From contig CAVUKI010000001.1 in assembly GCA_963741995.1 (NCBI GenBank), positions 558,001 to 622,000 on the forward strand: a DNA stretch of 64,000 nt, read 5' to 3'. Both the position numbers and the translations under genes were made by a program. Shown one piece after another: positions 33,041-41,401 of the stretch. The number at the start of each line of letters is the position of its first letter. Position 1 is the first letter of the stretch. Source of the DNA: Bog-473 sp963741995 (GTDB taxonomy: Bacteria > Actinomycetota > Acidimicrobiia > Acidimicrobiales > RAAP-2). A model generated the notes under the pieces. That model saw nothing but the letters and a program-made list of their open reading frames with translations, did not search any database and was not told where the DNA came from.

Positions 33041-33916
33041 ATGGAGAAGACATTCGAGACACCGGGAGGCGTTCGCCTCTCCGTGGAGAACCAAGTCGGC
33101 CTGGTGGTGGTCACCGCACGGGCCACGGACAGCACCGTCGTGTCGATCGAGGCGGACACGCCCGGGGCGGAGGAGCTCGTCCAGCGGTCGATCGTGGAGT
33201 GCCGGCCGGCGGGAGCCCGTCACCTCGTGGCGGTGAAGGTCCCGCACCTGCACGGCATGCGGTTCTTGCGCCGCAACGCCGTGATCGTGCGGGTCGAGGT
33301 GCCCGAAGGCGCGCAGGTCGCCGTGGTCACCGCCTCAGCCGACATCGAGATCGATGGGCCGGTGGGCGAGGCAGACCTGAAGACCGGGAGCGGGGACATG
33401 TCGACGGATGATGTTGCGGCGGACGTGACGGTCAAGACGGCCAGCGGCGACATCACGATGGGCAGCGTCGGGGGCGACATCCGGGCCCACACGGCCTCGG
33501 GCGACCTGCGCTGCTCGAGCGTGGCCGGCAGCGCCGTGTTCTCCACCGCGTCGGGTGATCTCGAAGTCGGCGCGGCCGGCGCCCGGGTCGAGGTCAAGGC
33601 CACGTCGGGCGACGTGCGCCTGGGCGAGCTCGCCCGGGGCGCCCGGGTGGTCAACGTCTCGGGGAACGTGCGCGTCCTTGCGTTGGGAGAAGGCACTCTG
33701 CACGTGCGCTCCGTTTCGGGCGACGTCGCGGTGGGCGTGGCCAAGGGCGTCGACCTCCACGTGGACGTCGAGACGGTGTCGGGCGTCGTGCACTCGGACA
33801 TCCCGCTCGACGACGCGCCGGCGAGTGGCGGGCGTCCCGAGACCCGGGTGGACCTGAGCGTCCGCAGCGTCTCTGGCAACGTCGAGATCGGGCGGGCGCT
33901 CGAACACGTCGCCTGA
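33041..33916 (+). CDS. DUF4097 beta-helix-type protein
   Basis: A 291-residue protein of the DUF4097/DUF4098 type. From residue about 100 it consists of repeated short strands with a recurring SGD motif (KTASGDITMG, HTASGDLRCSS, STASGDLEVG, KATSGDVRLG, NVSGNVRVL, SVSGDVAVG), predicting a right-handed beta-solenoid. No signal peptide or membrane span is visible, so it is probably cytoplasmic. Start ATG 33041 with SD AAGGGAG. It follows the RHH gene by 14 nt and is probably co-transcribed under the phased operator. Relatives often sit beside regulators of envelope stress, but the function is not established. Confidence 0.8.
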   Translation: MEKTFETPGGVRLSVENQVGLVVVTARATDSTVVSIEADTPGAEELVQRSIVECRPAGARHLVAVKVPHLHGMRFLRRNAVIVRVEVPEGAQVAVVTASADIEIDGPVGEADLKTGSGDMSTDDVAADVTVKTASGDITMGSVGGDIRAHTASGDLRCSSVAGSAVFSTASGDLEVGAAGARVEVKATSGDVRLGELARGARVVNVSGNVRVLALGEGTLHVRSVSGDVAVGVAKGVDLHVDVETVSGVVHSDIPLDDAPASGGRPETRVDLSVRSVSGNVEIGRALEHVA

Positions 33917-33960
33917 CGACTGACCTCCACGAACACGATGGCGTTGCTGTCCAGCGTCGC

Positions 33961-34359
33961 TCAGTCGCGGTCGTGATGGCACACGGCCTCGAGCATGATG
34001 CCGAAAGGATCGAGCCAGAACGTGGCGAAGTAGGGCGGCGGATACTGCTGCCACTCTTGGGGTGGATGCAGGACGGTGCCGCCCGCCCCGACGACGTGGG
34101 CGTGGACGTCGCGCACCGAGCCCCGAGTCGGCACCACGAAGGCCAGGTGCTGCAATCCCGTGGCTTCCCGGGTGTAGTCCCGGTCCTCCGTCGCTTCGTA
34201 CAGGAAGAGGTAGGCGCCTCGCTTGCCCTCGGCCGGCATGAAGGCGAGCGCGTCCTCGCTGGTCAAGAACGGCTCGTAGTCGAGCAATGGCATGAGCGGG
34301 CGGTAGTACGCGCCGGCCCGTTCCAGGTCGGGGACGTTGACGCCGATGTGACCGAGCAC
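33961..34359 (-). CDS. VOC-family (glyoxalase-like) metalloprotein
   Basis: A 132-residue vicinal-oxygen-chelate protein made of two beta-alpha-beta-beta-beta modules. Candidate metal ligands are the His of LGHIGVNVPDLERA (His4), the His of GLQHLAFVVPTR (about 72), and the Glu of DPFGIMLEAVCH (about 125). An aromatic-rich segment QEWQQYPPPYFATFWLDP precedes the last strand. The start is GTG at 34359. Substrate unknown; glyoxalase, extradiol dioxygenase or antibiotic-resistance activities all occur in the superfamily. It converges on the DUF4097 gene. Confidence 0.8.
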   Translation of the reverse strand: MLGHIGVNVPDLERAGAYYRPLMPLLDYEPFLTSEDALAFMPAEGKRGAYLFLYEATEDRDYTREATGLQHLAFVVPTRGSVRDVHAHVVGAGGTVLHPPQEWQQYPPPYFATFWLDPFGIMLEAVCHHDRD

Positions 34360-34454
34360 GACACCATCTTCACCGACTCCCGAGGACTCGTGAGTACCGA
34401 GAGGTCCAACGTGCCCGGAACACGGACTCCGGGGGCGCGGCCCACGGGCAGAAG

Positions 34455-36164
34455 GTGGGGGACAGACTGTCCGCCGTGCGACGCCGATCGGCTCTCCTCA
34501 TCCTGCTGATCGGCCTGGTCGGCGCCACCCTGCTGGGACCTGGCACGGGGTCGACCACGACCACCCGCCCCGCCCCCTTGCCGAGCCTGTCCTCGCCGAC
34601 CTTTCGCCCGCCGAGCGGCACGGTCTCGGGCCGGATCTCGGCGCCCGGCGGGCCCTACCTCCACGACAGCCGGGGCCGGGTCGTCTTCTTCCACGGCGTC
34701 AATGCCGTCTACAAGTACGCGCCCTTCGAGCTCTATCCCGACAAAAAGAAGCCGTGGAACTTCTCCGTCGCTGACGCCTCGCTGATGGCGCGGCTCGGCT
34801 TCAACGTGGTCCGCCTCGGCATGACGTGGAGGGGACTGGAACCGGGCACGGCGCCCGCCAACGACCCGGCCATTTGCAAGCCCGGCGCTCCCACCAACCC
34901 GCATCAAATGAACCGAGCCGTGCTCGACCGCTACGTGGCGCGCCTCACCAAGACCGTCGACCTGTTGGGTCGCTTCCACATCTACACGATCCTCGACATG
35001 CATCAAGACGTGTACAACGAGATCTTCGAGGGCGAGGGCGAGCCGGATTGGGCCGTCTGTACCAACGGCGTCCCGAGCGTCGACCCACCCGGTCGCTGGT
35101 CTCTCGAGTACGGCACCAAAGCAGCCGGGATCGCCTTCAGCCACTTCTGGCACAACAACGTCCGGGGCGATTTGCAGGGCCAGTACGACCAGGTCTGGGG
35201 CGACGTGGCACACGCGTTCAAAGGAAACCCCTGGGTCCTCGGCTACGACCCCTTCAACGAGCCGTACTCCACGTCGCTGATCCGTTTCGGCGACGAGCAC
35301 TTCGATTCCCAGCTCGAGTGCTTCTACACCGGGGCCGCCCATGTCGGCGCTCCGTCGCACGGTGCGCCACCGCTGCGCTGCCCCAAGGCGGACCCGGCCA
35401 ACGGTGTCGTGCCGACCATCGAGGCCAACGATCCCACGCACCTCATCTTCGACGAGCCGGACAACTTCGCCAGCCGCGGCCTGCCGACCTACATCGGCCC
35501 CATGGACTTTCCCAATCTCGTCTTCAACGTCCACATCTATTGCGGGGCCCGCAGCCCGGTGACCGGGAACCCCACCGACATCGCGGCCTGCGCCGCGCAG
35601 GAGGAGCACTCGCTCGGGGTGCGCTCCGAGGACCGCTCGGAGATGGCCTCGCCCGCACAGCCGAACGGTCCGGCCTGGATGGTCACCGAATTCGGCGCCT
35701 CCAGTGATCCGCAGCTCCTGGCGCCGATCACGGCCGAGCTCGACGCGCGGCAGGTCAGCTGGATCTACTGGGCCTGGAAGTACTACGGGGACCCGACGGG
35801 CAGCGCCGACGAGTCGCTCGTCATGGCCGACGGCCGTCTGCGCTCGACCGTGGACGTCCTGAGCCGGGTGTATCCGCAGGCGGTCGCCGGCACCCCGCTG
35901 CGCCTCAGCTTCTCGCCGGAGACCGACGTGTTCGACATGGCGTACGTGCCCAATCACCGCATCCACGCGCCGACGTTGATCTTCGTACCGACCGAGGTGC
36001 ACTACCGCCACGGCTACTGCGCCCGCACGACCGGGGCCAGCGTGGCATCGGCCCGGGGGAGTGACCTGCTCGAGGTGCGCAACAACCGCACCGGGAGGCG
36101 TGTCACCGTGGAGGTCAGCCCCGGGCGCTGCGTCGCCGACGGGATCAACTCCACCCGGACTTAG
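34455..36164 (+). CDS. secreted GH5 glycoside hydrolase, endoglycoceramidase-like
   Basis: Secreted retaining glycosidase of up to 569 residues. An N-terminal signal peptide (RRRSALLILLIGLVGATLL) precedes a Thr/Pro-rich linker. GH5 barrel motifs are ASLMARLGFNVVRLGMTWRGLEPG, YTILDMHQDVYNEIFEGEGEPDW, acid/base Glu in GYDPFNEPYS, and nucleophile Glu in WMVTEFGASSDP. The layout and insertions match endoglycoceramidase-type GH5 enzymes, which cleave the sugar-ceramide bond, but other steryl or alkyl glycosides are possible. The C-terminal domain (from about 470) is beta-rich. GTG at 34455 or 34476 may be the start; the latter begins directly at the signal peptide. Confidence 0.85.
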   Translation: MGDRLSAVRRRSALLILLIGLVGATLLGPGTGSTTTTRPAPLPSLSSPTFRPPSGTVSGRISAPGGPYLHDSRGRVVFFHGVNAVYKYAPFELYPDKKKPWNFSVADASLMARLGFNVVRLGMTWRGLEPGTAPANDPAICKPGAPTNPHQMNRAVLDRYVARLTKTVDLLGRFHIYTILDMHQDVYNEIFEGEGEPDWAVCTNGVPSVDPPGRWSLEYGTKAAGIAFSHFWHNNVRGDLQGQYDQVWGDVAHAFKGNPWVLGYDPFNEPYSTSLIRFGDEHFDSQLECFYTGAAHVGAPSHGAPPLRCPKADPANGVVPTIEANDPTHLIFDEPDNFASRGLPTYIGPMDFPNLVFNVHIYCGARSPVTGNPTDIAACAAQEEHSLGVRSEDRSEMASPAQPNGPAWMVTEFGASSDPQLLAPITAELDARQVSWIYWAWKYYGDPTGSADESLVMADGRLRSTVDVLSRVYPQAVAGTPLRLSFSPETDVFDMAYVPNHRIHAPTLIFVPTEVHYRHGYCARTTGASVASARGSDLLEVRNNRTGRRVTVEVSPGRCVADGINSTRT

Positions 36165-36173
36165 GGTGGTGGC

Positions 36174-36437
36174 ATGTGCCGAAACATCACCACACTGCGA
36201 GGGCTCGAGCCCGTCGCCACCCCGGAGGAGATCGAGGCGGCGGCGCGCCAGTACGTCCGCAAGGTCAGCGGCGTCCAGAAGACGTCGACCGAGACCGAAG
36301 GGGCGTTCGAGCGGGCCGTGACCCAGATCACTGAGGCGACCATGGCGCTCCTGGCCACCCTGCCGCCGCGCAAGCAGCCCCCGCCGACCCTGCCGCCGCT
36401 GCGCCGGATCGCCGCCAAGGCCGCTGCCTCGACCTGA
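36174..36437 (+). CDS. DUF2277 family protein
   Basis: An 87-residue protein matching the DUF2277 pattern: MCRNITTLRGLEPVATPEEIEAAARQYVRKVSG, then AFERAVTQITEATMALLATLPPRK. It is largely helical and soluble. The conserved MCRxIxxLRx(E)P start is diagnostic of this actinobacterial family, whose function is unknown. The start is 10 nt after the glycosidase stop, so the two may share a transcript. Confidence 0.85.
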   Translation: MCRNITTLRGLEPVATPEEIEAAARQYVRKVSGVQKTSTETEGAFERAVTQITEATMALLATLPPRKQPPPTLPPLRRIAAKAAAST

Positions 36438-36446
36438 CCGGAACTC

Positions 36447-36479
36447 TTGACAGGGCATATGCCTCTAGAGGAATATACC
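36447..36479 (+). promoter_or_regulatory. arsR promoter with dyad operator
   Basis: -35 TTGACA (36447-36452), 18-bp spacer, -10 GAATAT (36471-36476), 7 nt before the GTG start at 36484. A 26-bp imperfect dyad (36454-36479) covers the spacer and -10: the left arm GGCATATGCCTCTA matches the complement of the right arm at 12 of 14 positions. Likely autoregulatory. Confidence 0.6.
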
Positions 36480-36483
36480 CTGT

Positions 36484-36813
36484 GTGACGGCCACATTTGG
36501 GGTCCTGGCTGAAGAAAGCCGCCGCCGCATCCTCGACCTCTTGGCGGAAGAGGAGCGCACGGTCGGCGACCTGGCGGCCCTGCTCTCGCTCAGCCAGCCG
36601 TCCATCTCCAAGCACCTCAAGGTCCTGCGAGAGGCGGGCCTGGTGCACTCGCGTCCGGACGCCCAGCGCCGGATCTACCGGGTCAGTCCCGGGCCGCTGC
36701 GTGAGGTCGATGAGTGGCTGGCGCCCTACCGGCTGCAATGGGCGGGCCAGGGCAACGCCCTGGAGCGTCATCTCGAAATCATGGAAGCCGCCGAGAATGA
36801 GCCGTGGGCTTGA
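36484..36813 (+). CDS. ArsR-family transcriptional regulator
   Basis: Winged-helix regulator of 109 residues: ESRRRILDLLAEEERTVGDLAALLSLSQPSISKHLKVLREAGLVHSRPDAQRRIYRVSPGPLREVDEWLAPY. The recognition helix is QPSISKHLKVLREAG. No Cys metal site of the ArsR/SmtB kind is visible, so it is more likely of the PF01022/HTH_20 group that often controls SRPBCC or SDR genes. The promoter-proximal 26-bp dyad is the expected autoregulatory site. The SDR gene starts 154 nt downstream on the same strand and may be a target. Confidence 0.88.
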   Translation: MTATFGVLAEESRRRILDLLAEEERTVGDLAALLSLSQPSISKHLKVLREAGLVHSRPDAQRRIYRVSPGPLREVDEWLAPYRLQWAGQGNALERHLEIMEAAENEPWA

Positions 36814-36967
36814 GCGACGACGCCGCAGCGCAGGTGGGCACCCTCGAGCGCGGGCCCGGCGTGCAGCGGCCCAGCCTCCCGAGTGCCGCCACTCGGTTTG
36901 TGATCGCCCTGCGGATCGGGGCTAAGAAATTCGTCGCACTCCCTCTCCAGACTGGACGTCCCCCCGT

Positions 36968-37852
36968 ATGAGCATGCAAGGCAAGGTCGTCGTCGTGACG
37001 GGATCCAATGTCGGCATCGGCTTGGAGACGGCAGTCGGCCTGGCCGCCCAGGAAGCGACGACGGTGCTCGCCTGTCGGAACCGGGCCAAGGCGGAGGCGG
37101 CTGCGCACGAGGTCACCCGGCGGACGTGGAGTGACGACGTGCAGATCATCTCCCTCGACCTGGCCGACCTGGCCTCGGTCCGCCAGGCCGCGGAGGAGAT
37201 CTTGACTCGTTGGGATCGCCTCGACGTCCTGGTGAACAATGCCGGCGGAACCTGGTCGGCACGCCAGGAGACGGCGCAGGGTTTCGAGTACACGTTCGGC
37301 GTCAACCATCTCGGCCACTTCTACCTGACGAACCTGCTGCTCCCACGACTGTGCGCCGGCGCGTCCTCCCGCATCGTCAACGTGACTTCGGTCGGCCACC
37401 ACGCGGCCTGGCGCGGCATGCGCTTCGAGGACCTCCAGAGCGAGAAGCGCTACGAGGCCATGGAGGCGTATTGCCGGTCGAAGCTCGCCAACATCCTGTT
37501 CACCCGCCAGCTGGCCAAGCGGCTCGCCGCCGCAGGCGGCGGCGCCCACGTCACCGTCAATGCCGCGCACCCCGGCCCCGTCCGCAGCAGCTTCGGCATG
37601 GACGGTGACCTGCACGGGTTCATGGGTTTCGGTATGCGGCTCGTCCGGCCCTTCGAAATAAGCCCCAGGCGCGGCGCCAAGACCTCCATCCACCTGGCCA
37701 CGTCCCCTGCCGTCGCGGGGAGGACGGGCGAGTACTGGGTCCGGTCCAGGCCAGGTCAGATGAGCCGCCAAGCCCACGATGACGAGGCGGCCGCGCGCCT
37801 CTGGGACGAGAGCGAGCGGCTCCTCGCCGCCGCCGGTTTCCCCCTGCGCTGA
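36968..37852 (+). CDS. short-chain dehydrogenase/reductase (retinol dehydrogenase-like)
   Basis: NAD(P)-dependent oxidoreductase, 294 residues. Classical SDR motifs: GKVVVVTGSNVGIGLETAVGL (TGxxxGIG), RNRAKAEAAAHEV, DLADLASV, VNNAGGTWSA (NNAG), catalytic Ser in VNVTSVGHHA, YCRSKLANILF (YxxxK), and AHPGPVRSSFG. The length and the SDR-with-HPG signature resemble WWOX/retinol dehydrogenase-like enzymes. ATG 36968 and ATG 36974 are both possible. It converges on the ABC permease. Substrate unknown. Confidence 0.88.
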   Translation: MSMQGKVVVVTGSNVGIGLETAVGLAAQEATTVLACRNRAKAEAAAHEVTRRTWSDDVQIISLDLADLASVRQAAEEILTRWDRLDVLVNNAGGTWSARQETAQGFEYTFGVNHLGHFYLTNLLLPRLCAGASSRIVNVTSVGHHAAWRGMRFEDLQSEKRYEAMEAYCRSKLANILFTRQLAKRLAAAGGGAHVTVNAAHPGPVRSSFGMDGDLHGFMGFGMRLVRPFEISPRRGAKTSIHLATSPAVAGRTGEYWVRSRPGQMSRQAHDDEAAARLWDESERLLAAAGFPLR

Positions 37853-37871
37853 CGACGCCATCCGCCGGCCG

Positions 37872-39086
37872 CTAGGCGTCCCGGGTTTTCATCCGCCACG
37901 CCCCGATGGCCGTCCAGAACACGATCCAGCCGACGATCACCAACGACGACGCCAAGGTCGACTCGGGGATCAGCGGGTTCCCTCCCGGTCCGCCGCCACC
38001 CCCGCCGCCGCTGAACGGTGTCGGGAGACCTCCGGGCTCGATGTGGGCCATGGCCACGCCCACGATCCCCCGCTGGACGTTGAGCAGGTGCGAGATGATG
38101 TGGCGGCTGAAGAGCGGCGTCAGGATCAGCTCCAGCACGATGAGGATGACCACCGGTACCGTCCGTTGACCCATCAGCGAGGCCAGGCCGAGGCCGACGA
38201 TGAACCCGATGGTCGCCTCGAGCGCGATCCACAGCCCGACGTCGACCATCAGCGTGGTGGAGGGGACCAGGAAGTTCGCGCGGTAGTCGGCGTAGTCCTG
38301 GTTGGCGACCGAGACGGCGAACGCCCGGATCTGGGCCGGCGATTCGTTGCCGGGCACGGTGACCGTCCCGCCGCCCTTCGTCTGGATCACGGTTCCCGGC
38401 GGGGGACCGATGGTCTGACCGTTGGGGCCGCACGTGACGTTCGGCGGCGGGCCGTTCAGCCCTTGGCCTCCGTTGAAGTTGAAGTTGCAGATGACCTTGT
38501 CGGCGTGCGAGGCCGCCCAGCTGTCCAGGGCCGGACGCGACAGGCCGGCCGGGACGTTGACGCCGTCGTAGTTGAGCTGCGCCGGTGCGGCGAAGACGCA
38601 CACGGCGCAGACGATGGTGTAGCCGACAGCCACCATGGCGATGACGATGGCCAGCCCGGCCGGGATGCGGGCGAAGTACAGGGCCAGCCGGGAACGGCCC
38701 GTGATGACTAGATGGCGGAACATCCCCTCGGTGAGGTCGACCGACCCCGCCGTGGAGCCGACGACCGCCGCCACGACGAACCCGAAGACGTACATGAAGC
38801 CGGCCACCAGTGTGGTGAAGATGGTGTAGCCGCCGGCGGGCCCGTAGGACTTGGGTGCGACCGCATGGGAGATGAGACGCACGCCGAGGAAGACGACCGG
38901 GATGCCGATGTTGACGGCGATCAGGGCGATCATCAGCCCGCGCCGCCTGCGCAGCTCCATGAAACGCGTGGCGACCATGCCCCAGGTCGGGATCCACGAG
39001 CCGCGGTGATCACTCCGCGCGTCCGCCGGGATCGGAGTGGGAGCCGGACCTGGAGCCGCGGCTCCCACGTCGGTGATCGTCGTCAT
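37872..39086 (-). CDS. ABC-2-type transporter permease
   Basis: Membrane subunit of an ABC exporter, about 404 residues. A cytoplasmic Pro/Ala-rich N-terminus precedes about six spans: GLMIALIAVNIGIPVVFLGV, YTIFTTLVAGFMYVFGFVVAAVVG, ALYFARIPAGLAIVIAMVAVGYTIVCAVCVF, a long periplasmic loop (about 200-275), WIALEATIGFIVGLGLASLMG, VVILIVLELILTPLFS, and LASSLVIVGWIVFWTAIGAW near the end. A Gly-rich stretch (FSGGGGGGGPGG) lies just before the last span. The start at 39086 overlaps the ATPase stop (ATGA), confirming one transcription unit. Cargo unknown. Confidence 0.85.
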   Translation of the reverse strand: MTTITDVGAAAPGPAPTPIPADARSDHRGSWIPTWGMVATRFMELRRRRGLMIALIAVNIGIPVVFLGVRLISHAVAPKSYGPAGGYTIFTTLVAGFMYVFGFVVAAVVGSTAGSVDLTEGMFRHLVITGRSRLALYFARIPAGLAIVIAMVAVGYTIVCAVCVFAAPAQLNYDGVNVPAGLSRPALDSWAASHADKVICNFNFNGGQGLNGPPPNVTCGPNGQTIGPPPGTVIQTKGGGTVTVPGNESPAQIRAFAVSVANQDYADYRANFLVPSTTLMVDVGLWIALEATIGFIVGLGLASLMGQRTVPVVILIVLELILTPLFSRHIISHLLNVQRGIVGVAMAHIEPGGLPTPFSGGGGGGGPGGNPLIPESTLASSLVIVGWIVFWTAIGAWRMKTRDA

Positions 39087-40066
39087 TCGGGCGCCCCCAG
39101 ACGCTTCGTGACCTCGAGGAACCACGACTCGAGCGAGGCCTGGATGTGCTGGAGCCGGTACACCGAGATCCGGCCCTCCACCAGAAGCCGGTTGATCTCC
39201 GCGATGGCATCACGCTCGGTGCCCTCGGGCAATGAGATGGCGAGCCCGTCCGGACCGATCTGCACGTGGGCGCCGAACGCGGTACCCCCGAGCAGGCCGC
39301 CGGCCCGGTCGGGCTCGGAGCACTCGACCTGGACCTCGAAGGAGGAACCGGCCAGGAGCTGGGCGATCGGGCCCTGCCGGATAACCTTGCCCTTGTCGAC
39401 GATGGCCACGGCGTCGCAGGTGCGCTCCACCTCGTCGAGCAGGTGCGAGGAGAGCACGACCGTGCGTCCCTCGGCGACCAGGGAGAGGATCATGTCGCGC
39501 ATCTCGAGCATGCCGCCGGGGTCGAGGCCGTTCATCGGCTCGTCGAGGATGAGCAGTTGGGGGTCACCGAGCAGGCAGGCCGCGACACCCAGGCGTTGGC
39601 GCATCCCCATGGAGTACTTCGACACCTTGTCGTCGGCCCGGTGGAGGATGCCGACGCGCTCGAGCGCCGGTTCGATGCGACCCTTGGCCGCCGGCTCTCG
39701 CGCCGCGGCGAGGATCTGGAGGTTCTGACGACCGGTCAGGTGGCCGTGGAAGCGGGGCTCGTCGACGATCGCCCCGACACGGGCCAGCGCTTTGTCGCGA
39801 TGACGGGGTACGGCGTGGCCGAGGAGCGACATGGTGCCGGCGTCGGCGTGGGTCAGGCCGAGCAGGACCCGGATCAACGTCGTCTTGCCCGCCCCGTTGG
39901 GGCCCAGGTAGCCGAAGGCGCAGCCGCGGGGGACCAGGAGCTCCACGCCGTCGACGGCGACATTGTCCCCGAACCGCTTCGTGAGCCCATGGGTCTCGAC
40001 GGCCCACCGGTCGTCGCTCCCGGCCGCGCTCGGCCCAGGGGAATCGTCCAAAGTGACCGCGGTCAT
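39083..40066 (-). CDS. ABC transporter ATP-binding protein
   Basis: ATPase partner of the downstream permease, 327 residues. Walker A is GPNGAGKTTLIRVLLGL, the signature is YSMGMRQRLGVAACLL, and Walker B is LLILDEPMNGLDPGG with the H-loop in VVLSSHLLDEVE. A C-terminal regulatory segment of about 80 residues follows. The family is the drug/antibiotic-type (CcmA/DRA) exporter ATPases. The ATG at 40066 is chosen for its GGAG SD 7 nt upstream; a longer frame exists but reads into the promoter. An ATACT/AGTAT dyad lies 30-40 nt upstream. Confidence 0.9.
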   Translation of the reverse strand: MTAVTLDDSPGPSAAGSDDRWAVETHGLTKRFGDNVAVDGVELLVPRGCAFGYLGPNGAGKTTLIRVLLGLTHADAGTMSLLGHAVPRHRDKALARVGAIVDEPRFHGHLTGRQNLQILAAAREPAAKGRIEPALERVGILHRADDKVSKYSMGMRQRLGVAACLLGDPQLLILDEPMNGLDPGGMLEMRDMILSLVAEGRTVVLSSHLLDEVERTCDAVAIVDKGKVIRQGPIAQLLAGSSFEVQVECSEPDRAGGLLGGTAFGAHVQIGPDGLAISLPEGTERDAIAEINRLLVEGRISVYRLQHIQASLESWFLEVTKRLGAPE

Positions 40067-40097
40067 GCCAGATCTCCAGACCAGGTGGGCGCCATAT

Positions 40098-40108
40098 ATA
40101 CTGAGTAT
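40098..40108. promoter_or_regulatory. dyad near the ABC operon promoter
   Basis: ATACT-c-AGTAT (minus strand) next to a TATATA-like -10 on the minus strand, about 35 nt before the ATPase ATG. The half-site resembles PadR/GntR-type operators; no such regulator is adjacent. Confidence 0.35.
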
Positions 40109-40240
40109 GCACAATGCCGACGGGTAATACCAGCCGGGCACCCCCCGTTTTTTTCGACCGGGTAGCACCAGTGGACGCGCCGAGCCGCGCCGAGGCGGCC
40201 TGGGGAGCCGGACTCCCGAGTCAGTCCGGGCAGGCCGACG

Positions 40241-41401
40241 TCAGGTCGAGGCGAGAGCGCCCACCACGTGGGTGACGCAGGCGCACAACGACGCCACGTC
40301 GTCGGGCTCGATCGCGGGGAACATGGCGATCCGCAACTGGTTACGCCCGAGCTTGCGATACGGCTCGGTGTCAACGATCCCGTTCGCCCGCAACACGGCA
40401 GCGATCGCCGCCGCGTCCACCGCATCGACGAAGTCGATGGTGCCGACGACGTGGCTGCGATCGGCCGGGTTCTCGACGAAGGGCCGGGCGTAGCCGGACT
40501 GCTCGGCCCAGGTGTAGAGGATCTCGGCCGAGCGGTCGCAGCGCGAGGCGGTCCACTCCAGGCCGCCGTTCTCGTTCATCCAGTCGAGCTGCTCGGCCAG
40601 CATGAAGATGGTGGCCAGCGCCGGCGTGTTGTACGTCTGGTCCAGCACCGAGTTGTCGACCGCCGTCTTGAGGTCGAGGAAGGTGGGGATCCAGCGCCCA
40701 GAAGCGGCGATGCGCTCCACCCGTTCGAGCGCGGCGGGGGACATGAGGGCGATCCAGAGGCCGCCGTCCCCGGCGAAGCACTTCTGCGGCGCCAGGTAGT
40801 AGGCGTCGAACTCGGCCGCGTCGACCCGGAGGCCGCCGGCGCCCGAGGTGGCATCCACCGCGACCAGTCCGCCTCCATCGGCGGGGGCGGCCGCACCCTC
40901 CGGCCGCCGGACGGGCATCGACACCCCCGTGGAGGTCTCGTTGTGGGTCAGGGCGTACAGGTCGACGGTGGGATCGGCCACCGGCTTGGGATGGGTGCCG
41001 ACCTCCGAAGTGATGACCTGGGGGTCCTTGAGGTGCGGCGCCGCCTTGGCACAGGCGGCGAACTTCGAGGAGAACTCTCCGAAGCTCAGGTGCTGGCTCT
41101 GCTCCTGGATCAGCCCGAAGGTGGCCGCGTCCCAGAAGCACGTCGTCCCCCCGTTGCCGAGCACGACCTCGTAGCCGTCGGGGAGCGAGAAGAGCTGGCG
41201 CATCCCGGCGCGCACCCGGCCCACCTGAGCCTTGACCGTTTTCTGGCGGTGGCTGGTTCCCATGTAGGTGGTGGCCGCTCCGGCGAGTGCGTCGATGGTG
41301 GCCGGTCGGACCTTGGAGGGACCGGACCCGAAGCGGCCGTCGGACGGCAGCAAATCGGGCGGGATGATGATGTTCGGGACGTCTGGCACGTATGAGATCA
41401 T
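40241..41401 (-). CDS. serC: phosphoserine aminotransferase
   Basis: PLP aminotransferase making 3-phosphoserine from 3-phosphohydroxypyruvate; 386 residues, of the mycobacterial/actinobacterial SerC subtype. Seen: PSDGRFGSGPSKVRPATIDAL near the N-terminus, GNGGTTCFWDAATFGL, THNETSTGVSMPVRRPEG, VDATSGAGGL, and the PLP Lys in YYLAPQKCFAGDGGLW. The ATG at 41401 matches the usual N-terminus. This start codon lies on the opposite strand over the start codon of the next gene (CATG at 41399-41402). serA, the preceding pathway step, is 1.3 kb away on the other strand. Confidence 0.93.
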   Translation of the reverse strand: MISYVPDVPNIIIPPDLLPSDGRFGSGPSKVRPATIDALAGAATTYMGTSHRQKTVKAQVGRVRAGMRQLFSLPDGYEVVLGNGGTTCFWDAATFGLIQEQSQHLSFGEFSSKFAACAKAAPHLKDPQVITSEVGTHPKPVADPTVDLYALTHNETSTGVSMPVRRPEGAAAPADGGGLVAVDATSGAGGLRVDAAEFDAYYLAPQKCFAGDGGLWIALMSPAALERVERIAASGRWIPTFLDLKTAVDNSVLDQTYNTPALATIFMLAEQLDWMNENGGLEWTASRCDRSAEILYTWAEQSGYARPFVENPADRSHVVGTIDFVDAVDAAAIAAVLRANGIVDTEPYRKLGRNQLRIAMFPAIEPDDVASLCACVTHVVGALAST

